The translations under genes and the position numbers were made by a program. 64,000 nucleotides of DNA from Vibrio sp. DW001 (GTDB lineage Bacteria; Pseudomonadota; Gammaproteobacteria; Enterobacterales; Vibrionaceae). Positions 53,079 to 62,178 of the stretch are shown here, one piece after another. Numbering within the stretch: the stretch's first letter is position 1; each line of letters begins with the position of its first letter. The notes beneath the pieces are model-generated. The model made no database searches, was not told where the DNA came from, and saw only the letters and a program-made list of their open reading frames with translations. The stretch is taken from positions 3,286,001 through 3,350,000 of the forward strand of contig NZ_CP091975.1 of assembly GCF_029016285.1 (NCBI RefSeq). Direction: 5' to 3'.

Positions 53079-54125
53079 TCAAATAGCGGTGTGGCTAGGA
53101 AAATCAACCTGCTCCCACAACGATTTTCTCAAATTGTCACTCGATTGCCAGTTACCGGCAACTATCCAATCAACAATATACTTTGCTACGTCTGGGTACT
53201 TCACACTTTCAGCTTGGCCTGCATCCAACCAGTTTCTAACCGCCGTAGGATCTAGGTAATCCATAGAGTGAGCCAACCCTAAATTTTCTAGCGTCGCCAC
53301 ATTGCTTTCTTGTTCGAATTGTCCAGAAAGCGGCTTTAAAAGCAGTTTTTTTCCTAATGATAATGCCTCTGAAGGAAGCTCGAAACCGCCGTTGGCTATC
53401 ACGCCCTGACAACGGTGCAGCTCTTTTTGAAAACCTATATACGACGGTATCCTGTACTCTATGTTCTCGATCGTCTGCTCATTTTTGGTACCTGGATGGT
53501 AGCAAACAAAATTTTCACCCGTAAAGCGCAACAAAAGATCAGTAATATCATGGATACTTTCAAATGGAAGATAGACCAGCACTTGTTTGCCCGTTTCGAC
53601 TTTATGGGCTTTGTCAGTATAAACAATCGGAGGCAGAATAGGTTGGTCAAAATGGTACCAATGCAAACCTATATGAATATCTGAAGGTGCAAAGTGTTGG
53701 ATAAGTTTGTTGTCTAACCAATTATTCCCTTTTTTCGGCACTTCATACCTGAATGCATTTTGATGGCTAATTCCAATACAAGGCACGTTTTGTCTCTTTG
53801 CTGCCCAAGCACTAATAGGTTCAAAATCATTCAATACTAAATCGTAACTGGAAAGATCCAGTGTTTTGATCTCTTTTAAGAAATGCCAAGGAGAACAATT
53901 TAGGGCTGTTTTGACATAATTAACTCGCCCTTGCTCAGTAAGAAAACTAATCCCTTTCTTAGCTCTGTATTCGCCAAACTCCTCCATAGAAAAATACGCT
54001 GATTTGTTTCTCCCAGAAAAGAAGAAGTCTACCGATACCTCTTTTTCTTTTAGTGCACATGCCATTGCCCGAGCTCGAGTTATATGGCCGTTACCGGTAC
54101 CTTGTACACCATACAGAATTTTCAA
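53079..54125 (-). CDS. MurG-like glycosyltransferase (MJ1255/VC2487 family)
   Basis: This protein of 348 residues has a GT-B glycosyltransferase pattern: an N-terminal GVQGTGNGHITRARAMA nucleotide-sugar domain start and a late GVIANGGFELPSEALSLGKKLLLKPLSGQFEQESN motif equivalent to the donor-binding region of MurG. The frame runs open to 54251, but the likely start is a TTG at 54125 that overlaps the upstream PAP2 stop (TTGA) and gives the family N-terminus MKILYGVQGTG. The acceptor is unknown. Coupling to a PAP2 phosphatase suggests a lipid-linked or envelope substrate. Confidence 0.85.
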   Translation of the reverse strand: MKILYGVQGTGNGHITRARAMACALKEKEVSVDFFFSGRNKSAYFSMEEFGEYRAKKGISFLTEQGRVNYVKTALNCSPWHFLKEIKTLDLSSYDLVLNDFEPISAWAAKRQNVPCIGISHQNAFRYEVPKKGNNWLDNKLIQHFAPSDIHIGLHWYHFDQPILPPIVYTDKAHKVETGKQVLVYLPFESIHDITDLLLRFTGENFVCYHPGTKNEQTIENIEYRIPSYIGFQKELHRCQGVIANGGFELPSEALSLGKKLLLKPLSGQFEQESNVATLENLGLAHSMDYLDPTAVRNWLDAGQAESVKYPDVAKYIVDWIVAGNWQSSDNLRKSLWEQVDFPSHTAI

Positions 54126-54655
54126 GACTGAACGCCTAACAAGTAAAACGCAAACGTCGTACAGCCAACCCCTAACGCAGCGCCAATAACGACATCGGTT
54201 AAAAAATGGACACCGAGTAAAATACGAGATGCGCCTATCAGTGTTGCCCAAATCAGTGCCATAAAATAAGAGTCAGGATAGAATTGTCCCAATAACGTCG
54301 CCATGACAAAAGCCGCAGAAGTATGTCCTGAAGGTAAACTGTATTTATCTGAAGGGGTAATAAAAGAATTTAATTGATTCGACAGCACTTCTGGCCGTTT
54401 ACGACGGATACTATTTTTAGCTAACCAGTAGATAGGCAGTTCTATAGCAAAAGCCAATAGACCCACACCAAGAAACAAATGGCCTACCTCTTTGTCTATG
54501 AATAATGCTGACAGTCCAATCAACACATATAAGTGACCATCACCAGTATGTGAAATTGCTTTACCCACTCGCGCAACATCGTGACTAAAACGATGCTGTA
54601 GAAAGAACAGAGAGACCGCTAGATCAAATCTAGCGATTGGTTCCATAGTTCGCAT
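54122..54655 (-). CDS. PAP2-family membrane phosphatase
   Basis: This 177-residue integral membrane protein carries all three PAP2 motifs: KNSIRRKRP, PSGHTS and SRILLGVHFLTD. These supply the catalytic histidines for lipid phosphate or undecaprenyl diphosphate hydrolysis. Five or six hydrophobic segments are visible. GAGGA lies 7 bases before the ATG. It overlaps the downstream glycosyltransferase start and is probably co-translated with it. Substrate is not determined by sequence. Confidence 0.9.
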   Translation of the reverse strand: MRTMEPIARFDLAVSLFFLQHRFSHDVARVGKAISHTGDGHLYVLIGLSALFIDKEVGHLFLGVGLLAFAIELPIYWLAKNSIRRKRPEVLSNQLNSFITPSDKYSLPSGHTSAAFVMATLLGQFYPDSYFMALIWATLIGASRILLGVHFLTDVVIGAALGVGCTTFAFYLLGVQS

Positions 54656-54785
54656 ATTGTCGTCCTCACTGATTACATTACATCAAATAATTTATTCGAT
54701 CTAAATGACAACAAAGTGACGATTTATTATACAAACGATGACAATCTGATATTTATTGTGTTACGGAGTTCTACGTTGCTCAGGT

Positions 54786-55721
54786 TTACCTACCAGGTTG
54801 ATAAGAGATGTGTTCGATTAGAAATGATTTGAACTGGCTGCAACGCTCCGGCATTGGTTTCCTTGGTCGATAGTACATGTTGATATCAAAAGTCGCACAA
54901 AGGTAGTTATCCAACACACTGATAAGATTCTGATTCTGGATATGTTCTTTTACAATCGACTCTGGTAGGTAGGCAATGCCAGCGCCACGAAGCGAAAAAT
55001 CCAGTAAGATCTCACTATTATCGCACTCTAGGGCATCTTTAATCGTCACGATAGTTGGCCGACCATCAAGCTCAAAACACCATCGATTACCTCCAAGTAA
55101 TGTCCGAGCATACAAGCAACGGTGGCTTTTTAGCTGCTCTGGATTATCCGGTGGGCCAAAACTTTGCAAATAACTTGGTGATGCACATAAATAGAGTGGT
55201 TCGCTAAGCAAGTGTCTTTTGACTAAAAGCGAGTCTATTTGTTGTTCTCCCACATAACTCGCATTTGCTCGAAACGCAAAATCGATGTTTAGGGCATCAA
55301 AATCCCCTGCTTCGATAAACAACTTAAAATCTACTTTTGGATGCAACTGCATATACCGAGAAATAATATCAGTGAGGTACTGTTTAGCGAATAAAGGGGT
55401 TGAGGAAATCCTGATTTCGCCTTGTAAGGTTTCTGCTAAATTTTGCACCTCTTCTATCGCTGTGTTTATGTCCGGTAAAAGACCATTAAATCGCTGGTAA
55501 AGTTTTTGACCAGCCTGCGTCGCAACCAATTGACGAGTACTTCGTTTTATTAATTCAACGCCTATAATCTCTTCTAACTCTTTCACCCACCGACTACCTG
55601 CTGCGGGCGATAATCCCTGTTCATTTGAGGCCGCTTTAAATGATCCTGTCCTGATAACCGCACAGAAAAATACGATTTTATCTAAAATAGGTTGGCGACT
55701 ATTCAGATGATGTTTAGACAT
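54786..55721 (-). CDS. LysR-family transcriptional regulator
   Basis: This 311-residue LysR protein has the winged helix (FFCAVIRTGSFKAASNEQGLSPAAGSRWVKELEEIIGVELIKRSTRQL) and an effector domain start GEIRISSTPLFAKQYL, of the CrgA/PA-type branch. It follows the response regulator gene by 24 bases on the same strand, so it may be transcribed with the two-component genes. Its target is unknown, but the divergent TRAP operon is a candidate. Confidence 0.88.
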   Translation of the reverse strand: MSKHHLNSRQPILDKIVFFCAVIRTGSFKAASNEQGLSPAAGSRWVKELEEIIGVELIKRSTRQLVATQAGQKLYQRFNGLLPDINTAIEEVQNLAETLQGEIRISSTPLFAKQYLTDIISRYMQLHPKVDFKLFIEAGDFDALNIDFAFRANASYVGEQQIDSLLVKRHLLSEPLYLCASPSYLQSFGPPDNPEQLKSHRCLYARTLLGGNRWCFELDGRPTIVTIKDALECDNSEILLDFSLRGAGIAYLPESIVKEHIQNQNLISVLDNYLCATFDINMYYRPRKPMPERCSQFKSFLIEHISYQPGR

Positions 55722-55745
55722 GATGCCTCCAAAAGGAATCCCACA

Positions 55746-56375
55746 TTACTTTATTAACCCTTTTTCCAAAGCGATCATTACGAGCCCTGCGGTGGAGGTA
55801 GCCCCAAGTTTTTTCTTTATTCTAAGTCGGTGAGTTTCTACTGTTCGAACACTGATATGTAACGTGTCAGCAATATCCTTGTTACCCGCCCCACTGACAA
55901 TAGCCTGAAGAACATCGGCCTCCCTTTTTGACAGCGTTTCGTCTTTTTCTTTCGGCTCTTCATTAAATTGTTCTAATAGTTTATCGGACGCTTGAGAGCT
56001 TAAATATGAATGACCATTTGCCACCTGATTGATTGCCATCACTAACTCGTCAGAACCTACATCCTTTAAGACATACCCTTTAGCGCCCGCCTTTACTGAA
56101 CGAATTACATAGTCTTTAGAATCATGCATTGACAACATAATCACTGCCGTTTGAGCACCTGCTTTTTTAAGCCTTTCTAAGACCTCTATACCATTTAACT
56201 TGGGCATATTTATATCAAGCAGCAAAACATCAGGTTTAAGTTCTTGTGTTACTTTTAGAGCATCTTCACCCGTTCCAACACAGGCTAAAATAACAAGGTT
56301 GTCTTCTCTATCTAATCGAGATTTCAGTCCATCTTGCATCAAACGGTGATCGTCGGCTAGTACGAGGCTAATCAT
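55746..56375 (-). CDS. NarL/LuxR-type response regulator
   Basis: This 209-residue response regulator has a receiver domain with acidic pocket Asp8-Asp9 and phosphorylation site Asp54 in LLLDINMP. Its LuxR-type helix-turn-helix is LSKREADVLQAIVSGAGNKDIADTLHISVRTVETHRLRIKKKL (about 148-191). The ATG overlaps the kinase stop by four bases. It should be phosphorylated by that kinase and control the divergent TRAP transporter operon; palindromes at 57781-57844 are candidate sites. Confidence 0.93.
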   Translation of the reverse strand: MISLVLADDHRLMQDGLKSRLDREDNLVILACVGTGEDALKVTQELKPDVLLLDINMPKLNGIEVLERLKKAGAQTAVIMLSMHDSKDYVIRSVKAGAKGYVLKDVGSDELVMAINQVANGHSYLSSQASDKLLEQFNEEPKEKDETLSKREADVLQAIVSGAGNKDIADTLHISVRTVETHRLRIKKKLGATSTAGLVMIALEKGLIK

Positions 56376-57751
56376 ATAAACTCCATCTTAAGCATCACAC
56401 GAATTTCCGTTCCTTCCTCGAGATTACTGGTGACTCTAAACTCTCCACCAATCGCTTGAATTCGTTCTTTCATATTCTGTAATCCCATACTGTCTTGGCG
56501 TAGAAACTGTTGCCTTTTATCCGTTGAAACACTAAAGCCTTTTCCATCATCACTCACTGTCAGAAGTAATTTTTTGCCTTCTCTTTGCAATATAACATCG
56601 ACACCTTTTGCCTGAGCATGCTTCTCAACATTGTGCAACGCTTCTTGAACAACGCGATAAAGTGTCGTTTCTACTTCAGGCACCATCTTTATTCCATCAA
56701 TATCATGTTCGAAAATGAGCTCTAATTCTGTGCGACTACGCAAATCATTGATATAAGAATCTATTCCCGCCACCAACCCCAAATCATCCAGTTGAGGCGG
56801 TCGGAGATCTCTGGATATTCTACGCAGCTCTACGATTGCTTGTTCCATAGCTTGTTTACTTGCTTGCAACTCCCCCTCTTTAAGGGCTTCATCGGGCTCT
56901 TTTTGCAGGTTTTCTAATCGATATTTAGCTGCCACAAGCAATTGATTTACACCGTCATGTAACTCTCTGGAAACTCTTTTTCTCTCATTTTCTTGCGATT
57001 CAATAATCTGTTGATTGAGTAAGCTCATTTGCTCATTTGCTAATTTACGCACATTTAGGTTTAACGATGCTCCCAAACCAGCAACTAACGATACAGCAAT
57101 AAATACAACAACGAACAATGCTGCCGAACTTTTGCTTACATTCATATCAAAGCCATTTTGCATGTGTGATATTTGATTTTCCACATCATCTAAATAAACA
57201 CCGGTTCCAACCATCCATCGCCATTTATCAAGAGAAACGGCGTAACTAAGCTTGGGTAAAGGCTCTTGTTTCGAAGGTTTGTGCCAAAAGTAATCGACAA
57301 AACCACCTCCATGCCTAGCAACATAGATGAGCTCTTGAAGTAGTTTTTTACCCTTAAAGTCTTCGACATCCCACCAGTTTTTTCCGACTCGATCTTTCTG
57401 GTGCGGTAGAACTAATGCTATGCCATCCCAGTCATAAACAAAGAAGTACCCATCGCTCCCATATGTGAGCTGACTCAATTTTTCAGAAACTATTTGCTTC
57501 GCCGTTTGCTCATCAAGCGTTGAATCTAAGTAATAAGGTTCAATGCTTTTTATCGCAAGTTCAACGTACTGTTTAAGTTCTTGTTTTTTTGAAGTCACAA
57601 TATTACTTCGTGTAAGTTTAACTTCATCTTCGACAAGGTTTTTTGCCTGACTAAACAATAAGCTAGCAACAATTGCCACTACCATAATTAGAGGCAAAAC
57701 TGAAAGCAAAATTATATTTATTGACAGTTTTCTACTGTTAACAAACTCCAT
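56372..57751 (-). CDS. Cache-domain sensor histidine kinase (HisKA_3)
   Basis: This 459-residue kinase has a first membrane segment (about 12-32), a periplasmic sCache-type sensor domain (YGSDGYFFVYDWDGIALVLPHQKDRVG, with a late WMVGTGVYLDD end) and a second segment near 208-230. A HisKA_3 dimerisation region follows, with His265 in SRELHDGVNQ. HATPase motifs are HNVEKHAQ and SDDGKGFS. Such Cache domains bind small carboxylates in many relatives. Adjacent TakP-like TRAP genes suggest it senses the transported acid. Confidence 0.92.
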   Translation of the reverse strand: MEFVNSRKLSINIILLSVLPLIMVVAIVASLLFSQAKNLVEDEVKLTRSNIVTSKKQELKQYVELAIKSIEPYYLDSTLDEQTAKQIVSEKLSQLTYGSDGYFFVYDWDGIALVLPHQKDRVGKNWWDVEDFKGKKLLQELIYVARHGGGFVDYFWHKPSKQEPLPKLSYAVSLDKWRWMVGTGVYLDDVENQISHMQNGFDMNVSKSSAALFVVVFIAVSLVAGLGASLNLNVRKLANEQMSLLNQQIIESQENERKRVSRELHDGVNQLLVAAKYRLENLQKEPDEALKEGELQASKQAMEQAIVELRRISRDLRPPQLDDLGLVAGIDSYINDLRSRTELELIFEHDIDGIKMVPEVETTLYRVVQEALHNVEKHAQAKGVDVILQREGKKLLLTVSDDGKGFSVSTDKRQQFLRQDSMGLQNMKERIQAIGGEFRVTSNLEEGTEIRVMLKMEFI

Positions 57752-57780
57752 TACATCACCTTATATGGATTAACAATATG

Positions 57781-57844
57781 TACGTAGTTTTACTGTATGT
57801 TTTTTTCTAGCTACGTAATTTCACTGATAAGAATTGCGCAATTC
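57781..57844. promoter_or_regulatory. Palindromes in kinase/TRAP divergent promoter
   Basis: TACGTAG (57781-57787) and CTACGTA (57811-57817) are inverted repeats. GAATTGCGCAATTC (57831-57844) is a perfect 14-bp palindrome. All lie in the 220-base gap between the kinase and dctP-type starts and are candidate response-regulator or LysR sites. Confidence 0.45.
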
Positions 57845-57971
57845 CCCCAATATCCGACAGGTTCAATCCAACCTAAACTAACCACAAATGTAACATCAAT
57901 TTAACAATTTTAACTATTAGATGTTCACATTTTGACTTAACAAGGAATTTGTCCCCTACAAGGAGAACAGA

Positions 57972-59039
57972 ATGAACATGAATAAAATTGCTCTTGCGAC
58001 CACTATTGCTATTGCAACAACTGGTTTTACCATGAGCGCTAACGCGACAAGCAAAATATTGCTGAAAACCCCTGTCGCTTTCGGTACTCATCTACCTGCT
58101 CTAGGCACACCTATAAAATGGTACGCCGACCGCATTACTGCCATGTCTGGTGGTACGATAAAAATGAAAATTTATGAACCAGGTAAGTTGGTTAATCCAG
58201 CGGAAATATTAGATGCTGTTTCTACTGGTAAAGTAAATTCAGGTTATGCGACAGCGGGTTATTGGCAAGGCAAACTCCCAGCTTCTGCACTCTTTTCTGC
58301 GGTACCTTTTGGCCCAGAAGCTGGCGAATATATGGCTTGGTTATATTTTGGTAACGGACTAAAACTGTATCAAGAAATGTATGATCAGGGTGGCTACAAT
58401 GTGAAAGTGCTCCCATGTGCCATCATTTCTCCTGAAACATCAGGCTGGTTTAAGAAGCCAATTGAAAAACCAGAAGATCTGAAAGGTTTGAACATGCGCT
58501 TCTTCGGTCTAGGGGCTTCCGTAATGGAAAAACTGGGAGTCGGTACGGTTCAGCTACCAGGTGGTGAGATATTTGGTGCACTTGAAAAAGGCGCCATTGA
58601 TGCTTCTGAGTTTTCTCAACCCGCAATTGATCAACGCTTAGGTTTCCACAAAATAGTTAAATACAACTACTTCCCTGGATGGCATCAACAGTCCACTGTT
58701 TTTGAACTACTTATTAACAAAGACACTTGGGCAAAAATGGACGAGTCTCAGCAAACTGCGGTTGAAACTACCTGCATGGCAACCATGACATATTCCATAG
58801 CGGAAGGTGAAGCCATACAGTTCGATGCGATGAAGAAAGCCAAAGAAAATGGTGTTGAAATTCGTTACTGGAATGACGAAATGCTTAGCCTATTCGAATC
58901 CACTTGGCTAGAAGTTGTCGACGAAAAGACCAGTGCTGACCCATTCTTTAACAAGGTATGGCAAGACCTGAGTGAATTCAGAGAAGGCTATGCACTTTGG
59001 GAAGCAAATGCGTTCCTGCCTCGTGCAACACGTAAATAA
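57972..59039 (+). CDS. TRAP transporter substrate-binding protein, TakP-like
   Basis: This 355-residue periplasmic protein has a signal peptide, likely cut after ANA. LKGLNMRFFGLGASVMEKLGVGTVQLPGGEIFGALEKGAIDASEFSQPAID and NYFPGWHQQ match the TakP-type branch of DctP proteins, which bind 2-oxo acids such as pyruvate as sodium complexes. An AAGGAGAACAG ribosome site precedes the ATG. It is the first gene of the TRAP operon. A hairpin follows that could set its expression above that of the permeases. The exact ligand is inferred. Confidence 0.9.
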   Translation: MNMNKIALATTIAIATTGFTMSANATSKILLKTPVAFGTHLPALGTPIKWYADRITAMSGGTIKMKIYEPGKLVNPAEILDAVSTGKVNSGYATAGYWQGKLPASALFSAVPFGPEAGEYMAWLYFGNGLKLYQEMYDQGGYNVKVLPCAIISPETSGWFKKPIEKPEDLKGLNMRFFGLGASVMEKLGVGTVQLPGGEIFGALEKGAIDASEFSQPAIDQRLGFHKIVKYNYFPGWHQQSTVFELLINKDTWAKMDESQQTAVETTCMATMTYSIAEGEAIQFDAMKKAKENGVEIRYWNDEMLSLFESTWLEVVDEKTSADPFFNKVWQDLSEFREGYALWEANAFLPRATRK

Positions 59040-59057
59040 TATTTCAAACCCCTAAAT

Positions 59058-59080
59058 GCCAGCCTAAGGCTGGCGCTTTT
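59058..59080 (+). terminator. Intercistronic hairpin between binding-protein and permease genes
   Basis: GCCAGCC (59058-59064) and GGCTGGC (59068-59074) pair around TAA and are followed by GCTTTT. The short T-run suggests partial termination or a 3' stabiliser for the binding-protein mRNA. Confidence 0.6.
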
Positions 59081-59094
59081 CTAAGGAGGAGCCC

Positions 59095-59637
59095 ATGAGT
59101 AAGGTTGTATCGTCGCCGCCCTCTGTTCCCATTTATCTGCACATAGAAAATGGCATCAATGCGATAAGCAAGTTTGTCGCTTGGACCAACCTAATTCTTG
59201 TACTGGTTATTATTGTTCAGGTCGTTTTGAGAAAGGTGTTTTCTAGCGGCCTTATCCAGCTAGAAGAACTGCAATGGCATCTATATGCGACCGCAGTAAT
59301 GTTTGGTACCGCATACGCGCAAGTTAGTAATCTTCATGTTCGCGTTGACCTTTTTTACCACAAATTTAGCGAAAAGAAGAAAGCAATGGTCGACATGCTT
59401 GGTTTGACCATATTTGCCATCCCGTTCGTCATCATTGTTATTTTACACTCTTACGATTTCGCCTACGAATCATGGAGAGTAAATGAGAGTTCTTCGTCTC
59501 CGTCAGGTTTGCCATATCGTTGGCTAATTAAAAGCGTTATTCCTGTCAGCTTTTCACTTCTTTTACTCTCAATAATCGCTCGGATTTTACGAAATATTGA
59601 AACATTAGCTAAAGGGGCACAACATGGAAGCGAATGA
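59095..59637 (+). CDS. TRAP transporter small permease (DctQ family)
   Basis: This 180-residue protein has four predicted helices and a DctQ signature (VLRKVFSSGLIQLEELQWHLYATAVMFGTAYAQVSNLHVRVDLF). CTAAGGAGGAGCCC gives a strong ribosome site. It overlaps the large permease gene by 14 bases. It partners the DctM-type protein in a sodium-coupled importer. Confidence 0.9.
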   Translation: MSKVVSSPPSVPIYLHIENGINAISKFVAWTNLILVLVIIVQVVLRKVFSSGLIQLEELQWHLYATAVMFGTAYAQVSNLHVRVDLFYHKFSEKKKAMVDMLGLTIFAIPFVIIVILHSYDFAYESWRVNESSSSPSGLPYRWLIKSVIPVSFSLLLLSIIARILRNIETLAKGAQHGSE

Positions 59638-61009
59638 ATGGATTGTAATCGCCATGTTTGGCTCGTTTATTGTTCTTCTTTTTACGGGTATTCCTGTCGC
59701 CTATGTATTGGGAGGTATTGGCGTCATTTTTGCTGCTGTAGGGTATTTCGCTGATATTTATTTGGATACTTTTACAGGGCTCGATTACACAAGTTTAGGG
59801 CTTGTGGTTAATCGTATTTATAAGATCATGGATAACTGGATTTTGGTTGCACTCCCCATGTTTATCTTTATGGGCAACATGTTAGATAAATCTGGAATAG
59901 CTGAAAAACTGATGTCGTCCATGCAAAAGCTATTTGGAAAGGTACATGGTGGCTTAGCGATTACGGTGATGGCGATTGGTATTATTTTAGCCGCCTCCAC
60001 TGGCATCATTGGGGCCTCTGTCGTTTTGCTTGCCGTTATGTCTTTACCTACTATGATGCGTCAGGGTTATCACTTACCTTTAGCTCTAGGTACCATCGCT
60101 TCCGCAGGTACATTAGGGATACTTCTCCCTCCTTCTATCATGTTAGTGATTATGGCTGATCAACTTGGATTATCTGTTGGTGACCTTTTCATGGGCGCTA
60201 TTTTCCCTGGCCTATTACTAGGAGCAATGTACATCATTTATATCCTAATCGTCGGCAAGCTCAATCCTGAAAAAGCCCCCGTACCTCATGATGTTGAGGC
60301 TGTGGACTGGAGCATTATTTTTCAAGTATTTAAAGACATTACTCCGACCATTATCTTGATATTTGTTGTTCTTGGATCCATCTTCGCAGGGATCGCCACC
60401 CCAACAGAAGCCTCTGGTATCGGCGCCATGGGGGCAACATTGTTGGCCGCCTACAATAGAAGACTGAGCTTAAAAGTAATGAAAGAAGTTCTGCACTCTT
60501 CATTCGGAACAACCGCTTATATCTTCATGATTTTTCTTGGTGCTTCTTGTTTTGCCTTGGTATTAAGAGAATTGGGTGGTGACGAACTAATAGAATCATT
60601 CTTAAGCGGCTTACCCTTTGGACCCTATGGCATTATTGCTTTCATTCTGTTCATTGTTTTCTTGCTTGGTTTCTTCTTAGATTGGATTGAAATCACCTTG
60701 ATTGCGCTACCGCTTTTAGCCCCTGTAATTTCAAATCTAGGTATTGAGCTCGATGGTCATGGCGTTGTGGATAATCCAAGCCTTGTATGGTTTGTCATGT
60801 TAGTTGCCATGGCCTTGCAAACAAGCTTCTTAACACCACCAGTAGGGTTTGCTCTGTTTTATTTAAAGGGAGTTTGTCCAGAAGGTGTCGAACTCAGAGA
60901 TATCTACAAAGGTGTGATGCCATTCATCTTTATTCAGATTCTGGCGCTGGTTTGTCTGGTGATTTGGCCTCAGTTAGTACTTTGGCTTCCAAGTGTCGCT
61001 TATGGCTAA
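59624..61009 (+). CDS. TRAP transporter large permease (DctM family)
   Basis: This 461-residue membrane protein has about 12 helices. LAASTGIIGASVVLLAVMSLPTMMRQGY and ASAGTLGILLPPSIMLVIMADQLGLS match DctM, and the second repeat has LGFFLDWIEITLIALPLLAPVI and TSFLTPPVGFALFYLKGV. These longer DctM proteins usually accompany TakP-type binding proteins. It ends the operon and is followed by a strong terminator. Confidence 0.92.
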   Translation: MEANEWIVIAMFGSFIVLLFTGIPVAYVLGGIGVIFAAVGYFADIYLDTFTGLDYTSLGLVVNRIYKIMDNWILVALPMFIFMGNMLDKSGIAEKLMSSMQKLFGKVHGGLAITVMAIGIILAASTGIIGASVVLLAVMSLPTMMRQGYHLPLALGTIASAGTLGILLPPSIMLVIMADQLGLSVGDLFMGAIFPGLLLGAMYIIYILIVGKLNPEKAPVPHDVEAVDWSIIFQVFKDITPTIILIFVVLGSIFAGIATPTEASGIGAMGATLLAAYNRRLSLKVMKEVLHSSFGTTAYIFMIFLGASCFALVLRELGGDELIESFLSGLPFGPYGIIAFILFIVFLLGFFLDWIEITLIALPLLAPVISNLGIELDGHGVVDNPSLVWFVMLVAMALQTSFLTPPVGFALFYLKGVCPEGVELRDIYKGVMPFIFIQILALVCLVIWPQLVLWLPSVAYG

Positions 61010-61032
61010 TAAGTACCAATAGATAGTTAAGC

Positions 61033-61106
61033 GGGCAACTGGTTATAGACAGTGGGCAAAGACCTCCCCTGTAGTCTACTTATTATATCCAGTTGCCCCT
61101 TTTTTT
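61033..61106. terminator. Long branched terminator
   Basis: GGGCAACTGG (61033-61042) and CCAGTTGCCC (61089-61098) pair perfectly around a 46-base loop that itself holds an AGACAG...CTGTAGTCT stem. A C and seven T follow. It separates the TRAP operon from the convergent lptG. Confidence 0.8.
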
Positions 61107-61107
61107 G

Positions 61108-62178
61108 TCACAATTTTCGTCGTAGCAGTATAATTGCCAGCGCTAAAAACAGAAGACTCGGCGCTACAGCACCGACAATTGGAGGGATTTGATACACCAA
61201 GCTAAGCGGACCAAAAAATTCACTGGAAATGTAAAACGTAAACCCGGCGATAATGCCAGAAATAATCCTCGCTCCCATAGTGACAGTCCTTAGCGGACCA
61301 AACACAAATGAGAGGGCCATTAACATCATAACGGCAATAGACAACGGTTGAGTCATTTTTCGCCAAAATGCCAATTCATACCTGGCGGCATCCTGCTCTG
61401 AAGCTTTGAGATAATTGACGTAATCATAAATACCGGACAAAGAAAGCTCTTCTGGTTTCACCGTTACCACATCCAATTTATCGGGCTCTATCGTCGACTT
61501 CCAGTCATAGGTTTTAAGATCCTTTTTAGATAATTGGATATTATCCTTTAGATATGTAAGTTGTACATTTTTCATCTGCCAAATATTATTGCCAATATAA
61601 TCGGCACTCTTAGCATAGATAATGGTATTGAGATCTTTATCCTTATCAAACTGCCAAACCGTTAATGCTTTTAACGATTTATCATCAATGCGCCCAATAT
61701 AGATATAATTATCTGCATCTTTTGCCCACACGCCACTTCTTACCGAAACAATAGTACCGCCAGAAATGGAGAATGCCCGTAACTCACGTGCCATTTTAAT
61801 CGTCTGGGGAGAGCCCCATTCTCCTAGCGCCATCACCATAATCATTAATGGTATTGCCGTTTTTAACACAGATAAGCCAACATCTAACTTAGAAAAACCA
61901 GAGGCTTGCATTACCGTTAACTCAGAGCTAGATGCCAGCATACCAAGAGCAATCAATGCGCCAAGTAGTGTCGCCATAGGGAAGAACATCTCGATATCTC
62001 TAGGCATACCGAGTAAAACAAAATAAAGCGCTTGAACAAGATCATAGCTACCACGACCAACCTTTCTAAGCTGCTCAACATACTTAATAATGCCGGATAA
62101 TCCAACCAAAGTGGATAACGTTAGAAAGGTTGTCGCAATGATAGTTCTACCAATGTAGAGATCGAATATCTTAAACAC
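61108..62178 (-). CDS. lptG: LPS export permease LptG
   Basis: This 356-residue inner membrane protein is one of the two permeases of the LptBFG transporter that extracts lipopolysaccharide towards the outer membrane. Six helices flank a periplasmic beta-jellyroll domain (about residues 130-260), the YjgP/YjgQ layout. The start (FKIFDLYIGRTIIATTFLTL) and cytoplasmic coupling loop (LPRDIEMFFPMATLLGAL-like) match LptG. The gene overlaps lptF by eight bases. Confidence 0.96.
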   Translation of the reverse strand: MFKIFDLYIGRTIIATTFLTLSTLVGLSGIIKYVEQLRKVGRGSYDLVQALYFVLLGMPRDIEMFFPMATLLGALIALGMLASSSELTVMQASGFSKLDVGLSVLKTAIPLMIMVMALGEWGSPQTIKMARELRAFSISGGTIVSVRSGVWAKDADNYIYIGRIDDKSLKALTVWQFDKDKDLNTIIYAKSADYIGNNIWQMKNVQLTYLKDNIQLSKKDLKTYDWKSTIEPDKLDVVTVKPEELSLSGIYDYVNYLKASEQDAARYELAFWRKMTQPLSIAVMMLMALSFVFGPLRTVTMGARIISGIIAGFTFYISSEFFGPLSLVYQIPPIVGAVAPSLLFLALAIILLRRKL

